A stretch of 64,000 nucleotides of DNA from positions 3,224,001 to 3,288,000 of the forward strand of contig CM082587.2 in the NCBI GenBank assembly GCA_040954595.2, in the 5' to 3' direction. The notes beneath the pieces were generated by a model that was not told the DNA's origin, searched no databases, and worked only from the letters and a program-made list of their open reading frames with translations. Positions 12,401 through 24,400 of this stretch are shown here, piece after piece (within the stretch, counting starts at the first letter, position 1; each line of letters begins with the position of its first letter). This DNA is from Balanoglossus misakiensis. Its lineage: Eukaryota > Hemichordata. Position numbers and translations under genes: made by a program.

Positions 12401-15243
12401 CGCACAGCATCACTCTGTGGTTGAAGTCGAAACATTGAAGCTGAATTATGTCTTTCGGGATCTTCTGAAGTGCATGGAAAACAGTTTCTATCCTTTATTT
12501 GATGAGCCTTCCCTAAGAAAATAAAGTACTAATCGACTCAATCCTTGTTTTTCGCTTCCACATAGTAAATGCGCAATCATAACTCCAAACGATTTGTAAA
12601 AACCGCCTCCAGACGGTGGAAACATTTAATATTGACATTTCTTGTCCAGTTTATTGGTGACATTTTCCTAGCTTTGAATCTCAATCGGCGACTAAATTAA
12701 TCATTAATATACAGCGACGGCTCTGTATCGTCAAAATAAACGTGTTTTTGCCGCCTGTAAATCTTTCAAGAAGAAATATGACTTTTTCAATATATAAAGG
12801 CAGTTTATGAGTTCACAATTTCTTTGCCAAAAGGCACAGGAACAGCATAACCTCCCATGTAATATGAATGACTGATTGTGTTTTATGGCTTCCGATACGC
12901 CTTTATGAGAGCGATCTCTTGGGATTTATTTCGCCCTGAAATATGCTGTTTATTACACTAGAGGCCGAGATGATAAAGTCGTGTGCTGGCATGGGGAGCG
13001 AGTGTCTATATGACGCCCCCAAGGCCTGGTTGACAGAAAGCAGCTACACAGCGTCTTGTGGTGCGGATATCTTGTGCGGATCAAGAAAATTCGACATGCG
13101 GTGTATAATTGTGATGATGCGCGTGAATCTGTAGGTGTATGCTTGATCATTAGGTAATCGGTTACTAAGCAGTGCTATTTGGACAATTTTTTGAGGCGGG
13201 TTTTGGGAATTAACTTGTTGGATTCTATAGACAGGGGGGAATCTAGAGTGTGACGCTTTGTCTACTGGATAAATTCATCCCGAGGATCGTACCAGACAAA
13301 ACCTCAGGTATAGTATTTGAACATATTGTCCAATGATTACAAAATTGGTCCCTGTAAGTTTTGCCCTGTAAACTGGATGATAACCGTCGGGCCAACAACT
13401 AATGCCAGCACGCCTTGGTGACCAAAGGGCAACAGAAAACATTTCTCAGAATGTTTACACGATGGAAGACATACTACCGCTGGTCAGTGAGAGCACATAG
13501 AGCGTCAGCCCTGCCCGCGGGGTACGACATATTGAAGAACAGACACAAACAAAAAGAAAGAAACACACGCAGACCAAACCAATAATCCCATCACTGATAG
13601 CATTAGTATCTTCACAGGAGAATTGTCGCTCGAACCCAAGTTGAACAGATGCGACATTCCCATCCCTGAATTAGAAGACACACTGAAAGAGTTGTAATCT
13701 CAATGAGATTTGGTGCGGTAACATTATTACAGTCCCAAATCTGTAAGACCAGCATAATGCCTATTTTGCAACAAGATAATCTCTAAATCCGCTTCGCGGG
13801 TAACGTAATCAATACGAGTGCTGCAAAATTTTATTGCGGAATAAAACTGCATTTGACCCCGTACGCTAGTCCTCGGGGGAACGGTTGGTTTCGCTGTCAC
13901 GTATAAATAAAAGAAGACCTGACTGAGGCACTGAAATGAGAAATATCGCTGAAAAATGGAATTGATGAAGCATGCAAGAGGATAGCCTTACCAACTAACC
14001 GTTTCTCTATTAAATATTAAAAAAGAAATGAACTGAATAGAGGGCGCAATTTAAAGTCTAATATCACACCAGAGCTCCAAGCGAGACTGGTGACGCGAGA
14101 GGGAGACTGGAACAAAATGTGCCAAATGGGCAAAGAGTCACTAAAGTAAAAGATACAGACAAAATAGACACATAGAGAGAGACAAACATGGGTGGACAGA
14201 CAAACAGACAGAAAGAAACATTGTACATTATAGAAAAATAGATGTAGAGAGGATTGTATCATCAGCATAAAGGCGGTGGTTTAAGAACATTTGTAACTTA
14301 ATTTTACCCAACAACCGCAGACAGCAATAAAGATTTGAAAACATATGCAGGAAAGGGAAAGAAAAATGACAGACAGAAAGGGACATAACACGAAGGAGAG
14401 AGAAAGCCTTATAAATATTGTAGGACACAGAGATGAGTGGCAAAAACAAAGACGGGCGATTAGACAGTTTATACAGTATGGCAGGTGAGGGCGTTTGTCC
14501 CCAATGAAATTAGTAGTACTATTATTTATTTGTATAAAGGCGTTGTTCATCTGTAGTGATGGTGGACAGTTGGAACTGCGCCCCCAAGCGGAGAGTCTGC
14601 AACACCAAGACTTGTTTTCAATTCTGAACGTACGGTATATAATAATTAGTTTCGGTTTTACGTTTTAATAGCTGCTGACAAGATGCACGATATAAGTATG
14701 CATGCAAGTGTGTATGTCAAAAAGCGCCACCAAATTCCAATCACACACATTTTGCTTTATCGTTTATGTGAGAGTAAGGGACGAAGTCTGCAGCGACAGG
14801 AAAGCGATCCAGTTTCTTCAGATGCTTCCATTTCTTTAAGTAAAAACCTTGATAAAAGCTCTTCCCCAATGTAAATACATGCCTGTTTGAGTCATGAAAT
14901 TTCCTCTAAATTTTACTCTGCTGTGTTAAGAACTAAAAAAGCAAATGAACAGACGGGTTCTGTTGTGCTAGACGATACCTTGAAATCACAATGCATAGTA
15001 TGGTTACCACGGACGTACACATTAAATAAAGGACAACCAATTACCGTTGCATGTGACTCTTGTTAATGCAGTTCATTAACGTTCATGTCTACAAAGTTGG
15101 CAAGCCTGCATTTTGAAGGCCTGTGACTGTGTCCACTTCCCGTTTCGTGATCTTTCAAAAAGAACCGAGGTCGTGAAATCCACATGTTGACTCTGAAGTA
15201 CGCAAGAAGTCAAACTCACTCTTTGGTCATATTGTGTAGTAAA
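9476..15243. other. Non-coding stretch with scattered poly-C/G runs
   Basis: A C-run lies at 11201-11212 and G-rich sequence at about 11936-11950. The open frame at 11783-12199 (138 codons) crosses the G-rich run and has no domain. CAGA-rich sequence lies around 14157-14215. No exon with consistent splice sites was found. Confidence 0.45.
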
Positions 15244-15316
15244 GTGAGAGAGAGTGAGTGAGTGAGTGAGTGAGTGAGTGAGTGAGTGAGTGAGTGAGTG
15301 AGTGACAGAGAGAGAG
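15244..15316. repeat. (AGTG)n microsatellite
   Basis: About fourteen near-perfect AGTG units flanked by GAGAGA. The minus-strand open frame made of Thr-His-Ser-Leu repeats is an artefact of this tract. Confidence 0.95.
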
Positions 15317-17013
15317 ATAATCACCTTGTGACATGATTCTCGCATTTATGACGAGTAACCGACCCCCACCCCACCGAGCCCCACCCCACCCAATCCCACT
15401 GCTATCTCAGCACTCGATATCCATTGTACCTTAACATGTGTAAGTATAGATGACATGTTTCCAGTGTTTTCTTAGCGTGCCTAAACCGTAATCGCTGTCA
15501 ATGGAGTCTTAGCTGAGTGGGTGGTTGTAATAGAGGATAATTGAAGATGGCCAGAGTTCGATCAATAAAATCTCCCACAGCAGGAAATCATTCAGAAATA
15601 ATTTCAGCTGGGCTTGTGTTCGGCGAAATTCTAAATTATACGATCAAAGTCATTTGAGTTACGATCGATCTCGTTCATCTTCATAAGCAGGTCACTTCAA
15701 ATTCGATGTCGGATCCTGACATTTAATTCTTGAAGAGATTGTTTACTGGGATTGGAAATTACGATCGAACATTTTTAACAAATGGTTTCTGATAATTAAA
15801 GTCAATTTATAATATGTATACAGTACAAGCCATGTTAAAGTAACTCCAGGTTTTGGCTTGGGTTATTTCATCTCTCTCTCTGTCTCTTTTTTACTCGCTC
15901 CATTTATTCAACGGACAAAAACAATTTTCTATGAGTGGGCTACTTTCACGTATTATGCCCAGAGGAACTTTTCAGTAGTTGAAAGCATTTGGCAGGGAAG
16001 ACCGGATTTTGATTATGAAACATCATGGTTTAAATTCATAACCAACCCACCAGTCATACGGAATGTTGCAAAATAACCATAACAGATTGGTTTTGAAAAT
16101 GTGATTTTCAGTGTAGCATTTGTGATTCCTATCATTCAGAACTATTATTAATCCCTCAAGCTCAATGTATGTTATAATAACCCCGCCTGTTTAATTTACA
16201 GTAAGCTCACAGTAGGATTTTGTATTATACAGGCTGTATAGGTGCATATTTTATTCAAAATATTCACCAAAACCTTTTTTTGGTTATTTAAAAAGTGTGA
16301 AAAAGAGCCCCGTGGATACACTCACTTTATTGTACTCATTGCATGCTCTTTCCATTCACAACGAAAGTACCGGTATCTGGATTCTGACCTATCAACCACA
16401 AACAACTGTATGTATAAAAGATCTTGTCTATGATCCAACACTGTGCTTCCCCCCCCCCCCCCAACAATTTCACACTTGACAGGGTACCTAGCTGCAGTGG
16501 CAAAACAAACGCAGACACAGACAGAAGTCTTTTGTTTTGGATTACATTTTAATTCGTCAAACCCGACAACTATATCTGACACGCTTCATTCTCTCTAAGG
16601 TATCAGACACGTACATTACAAAGAATGATATGTTTAAACACGTGAATTAGAGCATTTAAATGATAATAGATCCCAGCGCTCCGAAAGCGTGATTTACAAC
16701 TTTTCTATCAGTTCCGCTTCAATTACTCCCCCTCCCCCCGGGCTACGTGTACAATCACGTCTTGATTAACAAGGGAAATAAATACATGGTGTGATCTGAC
16801 GCAGATCTTTCTGATCTAAAGCGTTGAAAACGATGCACAGTAATTACAATATTCATCTCCATGGTTACAATTCTAATTGGCGATACGAAAAAAAATAATA
16901 AGAGAAGCGTAAATGTGCAGGTTGCTGAAAATTTACATTATGCAGAGGGCATTCTCGAAATACGAAAAGAGCGACATTGTTGTTTCTTTTTTTTTTTGCA
17001 AAAGAAAAGAGTT
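15317..17013. other. Non-coding stretch downstream of the peptide gene
   Basis: No coding exon recognised. A run of 14 Cs lies at 16449-16462. A TACCGGTA palindrome is at 16368-16375. A T-tract lies at about 16984-16997, just beyond the end of the minus-strand peptide gene. Confidence 0.45.
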
Positions 17014-17023
17014 TTTAATGTTC

Positions 17024-17371
17024 TTATTCTTCCGAAGAAGCAGATCGTCGGCGAACGGATCGTTTCCAGGCGTCGTTCATGTTGAGTCCCTTGAGCTTCA
17101 TTCGTCGTTTTCTCCACTGCTCGGGGTCGCGCTTGTCTTCCTCCCGCTTCCAGCCGAAGCAGTAGGCGTTGGGTGTGCCTTGTCTACAGACGGCCTGCGG
17201 CTCGCGCTTGTCTGCCAGTCTGTTTTTGGCCCATTCTTTCAGCACCCAGTCTTGGAGTGGGTTGGGTTCATCCACATCGTTCGTGTTCTCTTCCGATTGC
17301 AAGTCTTGACAGTAAACTATGGCCACAAACGCCGCCAGCAAAACGCAGACGCTGAGAACTTTGACGTGCAT
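17024..17371 (-). CDS. Secreted neuropeptide-like precursor (115 aa), possible cyclic peptide
   Basis: I do not recognise a family. Seen: Met at 17371, then a hydrophobic signal peptide (about residues 1-21, ending VAIVYC before Gln-Asp), an acidic spacer (about 22-37), and basic cleavage sites at 55-56, 75-76, 80-81, 87-90, 103-104 and 107-109. Between the KR at 55-56 and the KR at 75-76 lies EPQAVCRQGTPNAYCFGW, with Cys62 and Cys71 able to form an eight-residue ring. The C-terminal Gly-Trp is not an amidation signal. A tryptophan-rich peptide precedes it (about 37-54). This start is chosen because a strong splice acceptor (TTTACATTGCAG on the minus strand) ends at 17396, 24 bases upstream, so the longer frame to 17482 runs into an intron. 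The 5' UTR is therefore probably split. An ATTAAA on the minus strand lies five bases after the stop (17014-17019). The segment is much richer in GC than its surroundings. Hormone function is inferred from the precursor architecture. Confidence 0.72.
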   Translation of the reverse strand: MHVKVLSVCVLLAAFVAIVYCQDLQSEENTNDVDEPNPLQDWVLKEWAKNRLADKREPQAVCRQGTPNAYCFGWKREEDKRDPEQWRKRRMKLKGLNMNDAWKRSVRRRSASSEE

Positions 17372-17384
17372 AATTTGGAGTTGT

Positions 17385-17410
17385 TGTGAACTAATCTGCA
17401 ATGTAAAATA
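17385..17410 (-). promoter_or_regulatory. Splice acceptor of the peptide gene's 5' UTR intron
   Basis: On the minus strand the sequence TTATATTTTACATTGCAG ends at 17396, and the exon begins at 17395, 24 bases before the start codon. The pyrimidine-rich run and TGCAG fit a GT-AG acceptor. The upstream 5' UTR exon was not located. Confidence 0.55.
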
Positions 17411-17482
17411 TAAGAGACAAGAAGAACCAGAGTTATGGAAACGCGTTAACAAGAAGATAACTGCATAAACAACCTTAAGCAT

Positions 17483-20400
17483 CTTCGAGCAATAGTCACA
17501 TTATATTACATTTATTTCATAGATTCACTCGGATGACGAGTATAAACTTTTCATTTTTTGCTGTATTACGAAATATGAACAAGACTATTCAGGATTCCAC
17601 AACTCGGAGGAGAAAGTAATGGCTTTTCCAAATTTCATTCTCACTGAGGTAGTTTCTGTGAGGGTCTGCTAATACACATTCGCACGAGCCATATACTTGG
17701 GGCACTTTGATAAAGGGATGCGTAATATTCGAGGAAGGGAATGTGCAGCCCCTACAGTCAGCTACTACATTTCAAACCAAGAAATGAGCTGTCTAAAAAT
17801 ATACCATGGTCTTTTCTGCTCATTTCATAAATGTACATGTCGTATCTTTTGTTGAAATCAACCCAGAGTAGATAAGAAAAGCACATTGAAAGGTGAGCGC
17901 GTCATATGCCATCACAAAGTTTGCCTTTGTGCAAACACGCATGAGCAATAAAAAGTTCACCCACGCATTTGTAGAAACTATATTCAATATGTTTTTCAAT
18001 TTTCTGTGAGATACAAATGCTGCTTTGCGAACGAGGCAGACACCAGACAGGCAAACAGACAGACACATAGACAGACAGAATGACAGACACAGGAGAAAAT
18101 AAACGGATATGACTTTTCTTACTGCTGACACATGCCACACGCTTTTATCTATCTTCAAAGTTGTTCTATTACTGCCCAGGGAGGGCACACTGCGGTTAAT
18201 TCTCCACGGAACATTTATTCTACTGTCTTATCAGACGAGTCACCAATCATTAGCTACAGCGGGGCATATTATGAGAGTGAAGGTCCACACAGAAAATGCT
18301 TTCATTCGAGACGGGTTTAGTTAATCAAATTTAGGTCCCAACTGGCAGATAAAATGGATTGAGGCGCTGAACACTTCCTCCCACCTGAGAGACAGGTTTG
18401 AATGAGCAAGCTGAGGAAAATTATGTCTTTCTTCAACTCGTTATCAGTGTCCTTAGGGACGTACTTATTGGATGCAGAGGTTGCACTAGAAAAACCGCCG
18501 ACTGCTTTTGCCGAGCCATCTGCAGGGCGCATTACCTTTCGGGAGAGATGCTGTCTTCTCCGATTGGTAATTGCGAACTACACATTGGCCAGATGTATAT
18601 AAACATATTATATATGCAGTTACTGTTTTTTCTTCTGTCTCTCTTGCGGAAGTACTAGTGTCCATTACGCTATCAAAATCTTGCCGCATTGGATGCGCGT
18701 CACTAAAAATAATGTTCGGACGATGAGCACACATTGACGTTTCCTGTGCAGATGACTTTTAAAGATAGCTGGACAGACTCCGCAGCCCTTATCAGATAAC
18801 ATTGTGTTCTTCGATTATGCACTATCGGAAAAATCAGTAGAGCCCGCCGTGCACATGCGCACTAGAAGAGAAATCAAGCCAGTCGTTGCTTGCATATGGA
18901 TGGTTGAACACGCGGCTGTTTGGAGAGATATTCGGGATGTACTTTGTTGAATCATGTTTCAGCTGTTCAGGTTCTGATTAAACTTCAACAATGATGCTAA
19001 TTTATGACACAAATTACCGAGGAAATTGGCTTATTTTCCGACATCGTATTTTCGGAGTCTCAACACAATGGCACCATATCTTGATTAAAAGAGACGTGAT
19101 TGTTGGGCTCTTGGTTTGAGTCGGCATTGAAATCCCTTTGGTTGTTGTTCGTAGCTTTAAGAAAAGGCAGGGATTCTTTGATGTCTCGTGAGCACATTAT
19201 CGGCTGTGTGTCATTCAGCCTGGAAACTTCCTTCGAAAAAGTTGTATTACTTGTCTGAAGTTGCAACAATGTTCTTTGATTTCAACTCTCAATAAATTAG
19301 CGTTTTGGGAAGTTTTATAGATCTTTGGCCCATCGTCGCATTGAACACTTTCAATCAATTGGTACTAAAATCAACCCCTAGTTTTTATTCTAGTACTTCT
19401 CTGGATGTTAAAAGTCACCCGATATTGTCCTGAAGGAGATGACTATCTCCCTTACAAAAGCTCGCAGCTATAGTCACGCTCACTTTAATCAACAGAGTGT
19501 TTTAGCCTCGATGGCTCTGATTAGACTTGACTTTGGATGTAATACACTTTAATAGAGTATGAGATAGTGTACTGTACCGTTATGTGTGAATGCATTTGCT
19601 TCACGATTTTGCAGGCACATGAACAGCCTGAGGGGTGAGGCTATTGCCACAACAGTTGTACACAGCTATGCACCGCCTAAACTGGTTTTCACGTCAGGTT
19701 GGCACAGGGGGCCATCACGTGACGTAACATGCAGCTAGACGTGCGTAGGCTCTGAATTTTGCTCAATTTGTTTGATGTTGGTTTGACGTCGATTGACGAT
19801 ATCCCGTGCCAGTTAGATGACGCATTTTTTCGGTAAAGTGACGTACCCCCGATGGTCAGGTGTTTGGCAGGGCAACTTCCTTTTCAAAAGCATACTTTTC
19901 AGTCACTCTGCTTGGTTAGGAAATACTGGTATTTCATATACCTTTGTGTTTCTGTAATATCTGATTTCTACGTCATCTTAAATATCGACATACATGGGGT
20001 TGGCAAGATTGAATGTATACGTGTTCATCCTGAACTTTAAGATCGCATAGTATACGGTACTCGCCCACAAATTTCCGTAAAGCACAAAAACACTTTTACT
20101 TATATTACAAAAACAAGACAAATAAATAAATGACTTAAGTGAAACCCTATCAATGTTGCAATCTTCAAAACCGGCCACTTGTCAAAATTGACACAATCAT
20201 CATTAATCGCCATTAACTTTGAAAAATGCGTTAATGATGGGAGGTAGATCCATTTACTTTCCTGGTACTCATTTTCATTTTGCCCGGTTTGTGCTCTTGT
20301 ACATTCTGTAGATTCCATCAATTACTACAGTACATGGAATAATGACTTTCCTTGGATTATCGTAAGATAAATAGGGCCAAATGACATATCTCCTGACCTT

Positions 20401-21405
20401 TTCGGGGAAATTTAAACTGTTTCGATTTAATTGAGATAAACCGGATGACATTCATACCGGCTGTGTGAAAAAAATGCCATCTCTGTCCAACACGCAATGT
20501 TGTTGAAAACAGGGGGTAGTAGGGAATTATTTGTGAAGAGACAGTCAATTCTCCTAAACCCCTTTTCACCACATGTATTCAAAATTGGATGATATGAAAA
20601 AGTACACTTTCATATAGAACGTATATGCAGCCGAGATCAAAAACCCACCTTTTCTGTATAATCTTTGTCTGGGCTTTAAATACACATGTACAGCTTCTCT
20701 GACTCAACTGTTGTGGCGGCCTTCTATGACTTGTACAAATTAGATTAAAGTAGACGAGATATGTGATACTATGTTTGTTCAACGTGATAGGGTTTCTGAT
20801 CTTCAAGCCTGCTTTTCTTCCACCGCAAACTGCCGCTGTACGTGCTCTCTGAACATCAACGAGCAGTTAAAGAACATCAGTTGTCCTCGGGGCAGTTTGA
20901 AAACCCGTTGCTCTCGTTTTGCACTGCACATGCATGTATTCCATGCATGTACCAGGTATTACCACCCAACTGTGCGACGATGGTTTACTTGCTGGCATAT
21001 GCGACAAATCGTGGTTCAATTTTCTCTGCAGGACGTGTCACTAGGGACAGTTTGTGACCTTTGACATTTTTCTTAAATTTCCAAAATTTCTAATGTGAAC
21101 GTGAATTAAATACTACCAGTTACCTGCTGACCTTATAACAAATAAACAAATCACATCTTCACTTCACATTTCAGGAACTGACCGGGAAAAAAATCTAACA
21201 AACGATTTTCTTTCAAGCGACCGATTTCCAATGTGACAACATAAGATCATGAATCTCCCTAACAAGACGTCATCTTGAGGTGAGAAAATTTGCAGTGAAA
21301 TTGCACTTTACGACTGGGTCAATTGTCTGATGTCTCTAGCGATCCTAACTAACAAAACAGCGGCAGACTGTCATTTGAACGATCAGTGTGCTTCACGCTG
21401 GCATA
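17483..21405. other. Non-coding stretch upstream of the peptide gene
   Basis: This should hold the first (untranslated) exon and promoter of the minus-strand peptide gene, but I cannot place them. CAGA-rich sequence lies at about 18045-18095. Open frames here are short and without domains. Confidence 0.4.
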
Positions 21406-21471
21406 ATGAGAGTTTGTATCTTCCTTACATTTCTATGCGTGATCAGTGTCACGTATGGAAGCAGTTTATGA
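21406..21471 (+). CDS. Signal-peptide-like mini-ORF, possible first exon
   Basis: ATG at 21406 begins MRVCIFLTFLCVISVTYGSS and runs 21 codons to a TGA at 21469-21471. The length, hydrophobic core and small residues at the end match a secretory signal peptide. Possible donors are GTATGG at 21453, which would leave 15 codons plus two bases, or GTAACA at 21473, which comes only after the stop. I could not build a consistent second exon. It may be chance; it is recorded because signal peptides are rare among random frames. Confidence 0.15.
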   Translation: MRVCIFLTFLCVISVTYGSSL

Positions 21472-24400
21472 GGTAACAGATAAAGTATCAGGTTCCTGAT
21501 TTTACTCATGTTGCATGTTAGTCAATTGTAAATAACAAAACTAAATAGGAAAATAAGGTGGTGTTCCCATCATATGTTTTTTAAGTAAAGGGAGTCTAAA
21601 ATATCGCGTAAAATGCTGAGTCAGAACTGTTATTATACTCCCGATTATAGTTTTCCTATATGGTTAAATATCTGAAATATCTGAGGGCTTCATCAAATAC
21701 AAAACGACGCAAGGAATTTACATAAATACAGGTTTGACATTTAAGAAAATTGTCTGAATTAAGGCGATCTTGAAAGGGCAGTGCTATTCGATTTGTTGGG
21801 GAAAATGAAGTTTCATCGGGTTAAGTAAAAATATGATATTTGCTTAAAAGGATTTTACGTGCATCATAAAACATTAAAGTGTCTTTACCTTGAAATGATG
21901 TTAGCCACGATGGAATAGTTAATGACTTGGATTGATGGAGAGGAGATGGGAAAATGGAAGAAAATGTGCCCCCACTGCGATCGTAAATATTGTCACCAAA
22001 GCAATTACCCAGAGAGCACAACTTCAAAGAAAATTAACTTCATGAAAATCACGTCTTTCACAATATTCTAAACAATGTTTTTTCAGTTGTTCTTTTCGGT
22101 GTTTCTGGATTTCCTTCCCAGTCGCTGGACACCTGCAAGTACGGTGACTGGCAAAGTCATGGTTTCCAGTGGGATAAACGCTCCACTTTTGCTATTTTGT
22201 AATGGGGTATGCCGTTTAATTAGCTGTTCCGCCCCCTCAACCCCCGGAAGCGGTGAAGAAATGAAGCAGTCGCAGTTCGACTCACTGCCATGATACCAAC
22301 CAAAGATTCAGCAAAGAACCGGGTCATTTGACATGAATGAGACCGTCTGCTCCGCCGTTGTGACTTGTCATCATGGGTGTTGGTGTTACTGAGTCGTCGA
22401 GAGATAAGGGCTTTTCAGATTATTCACCAGGGTATTAAGACGTATCAATCTATTTTACGCCCTCGAGCGGTCGAGAAACTGAACGTCTATTAGGATAAAA
22501 AAAAATTGGCGAGTGAATAATATTCTTGGGAAAAATAGGTCTCAATTTGGCATTTGGCAATCTATTTAATGGGCAGACGACAAGTCGAACGTCAAAACTG
22601 CTTTGCAAAAATGTAAATACCCCTTTGGATTTCATTTTCACAATTGGTGTGATACCAATTAATTACTACCCTTTGGAACTGCAGATTTTAGTCGCACATT
22701 ATAACGATACTATTGAGAGATGAAAGTCATTAAGGGAAAAATCTTTGTTAGTTTGGGGTAATAAAATAAATGAGGGGTAGGCAGAGCAGTGAATTGGACA
22801 TATGCACTTGACCCATGATGCTATCGGAGGAGTTGCCCCCCCCCCCCCCCCAGCATCGAAAAGCGTGACTGTTAAAATAAGAAAATCACTGAAAATCTCA
22901 AGATAGAGACTGAAGAGCAAAGTGGTCTGACAAAAGATATTACTTGTAATCAGGAAATATCATCTCTTCAAATGTTATCATACTGAGGAGATGGGTACGT
23001 TTCATTGCCATGGAAACGTCATAGGTTTTTCTCCTTGTTGATGTACGTCATCGACTGCAGGGGACAATACCAATTTTCTCTCTTTTATTCTTTGGGCCGT
23101 AGGATTCTACCAGTAACGTTTGAAGTCGGTGTTTATGGCTGTTTCTGAGCATGCGTGGCTCCTCATCTTTAAACCACACAAGAGTGAGACGGTAAAAGGA
23201 AACATTAATTTTTCAGTTTGGCCAGGGGCAATCAGTAAAAAATATGGAGTTTCATCTAACGAGCCTGTGTGTATCAGAAAAGAGAACTACACAGATTAAA
23301 GGGGCCTGGTTGGTCCTTGCCAACTCAGTGCATCCGACAAGCTCTGTGAGCATAATTTGTCGTGTGGAAAATGAAGTAAACTCAAATCCAATCCCACACG
23401 TTTTATCTGTTTTCACCACATTCTCTCTGGGAGATCCTGCCGCAAACTTTTGTTTACATACATACGCTCCTTATCCAAGATCGTGCGATCAGTGCAAGAG
23501 TCATCGTAGGTTGGTCACGTCTGTTGATGGCCGCGATCATTGTGCGCGACATGACTCTCAACCAGAGTTACTGTGCCCGTGGGAAATAGTACACACAGAC
23601 GCTTCCACAAGAGAGAGGAAACTAAACGCCCAAACCGTCATGCAGCCTGTTACATGAAACGACCAGCGATGAAAACACATGATAGTCACAATTGCCTGTA
23701 GGAGCTGCCTGAAATTCTCTGCTTTAACCTATAATGAAAACGGTTTGAGCCGCACAGAAAGAGTTACTGTCAGCTTTTTCCCATGAAAAGCCATGGTGCG
23801 GTGTAATCTGCAACGTATCACCCTACACAGAACACAACCCAATCACGTCCCCCGTGTCAACAATGCCTTTGTGAGACTTGCAACAATTGATACAACATCT
23901 GAGACTAAACAATTTCTTATCATCTGGACTGGTGAAAAAATCGATTGTCAGTGCATTCCCTCTATGCAGCTCAAACCGCGCTTTCGTTGTAACATTGTCA
24001 AGGAAGACAGAGAATGGTTACTCTACAGCAATCTTAGGGAGACACACATTCGGCACGTTTCAGTACATTGTAACTGGGAAGACGTTAACATTCTTCAAGC
24101 AAGTACCGCAAGAGCGCAACTAGTGAGAAACCGCAATGTGTATATAAAAAAATTTCAGACTGCTGGGTTATATTTTGGCAGTACAAATAAATTTACCGAA
24201 GCCCAAATCAAGTTCACAATTTTCGTCTGTTCCTCCGTGGGTTTTGTAACAGCAGTGTTGGGTTAAGATTGAAAATTCAATAAGTTTCCTTGGAACATTG
24301 AATATTGTCGTTTAGTCTCCTATTGCAACATCCGATGCAAAGAAACCACAATTATTAATATTGCTGGGGAAAACACACAAAAAAGCTCCCAATATATTGC

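Noticed and set aside
23793-24266. 157-codon open frame, one of the longest in the desert
   Set aside because: No domain, unremarkable residue pattern and no supporting splice sites. The length is possible by chance in a region this large.
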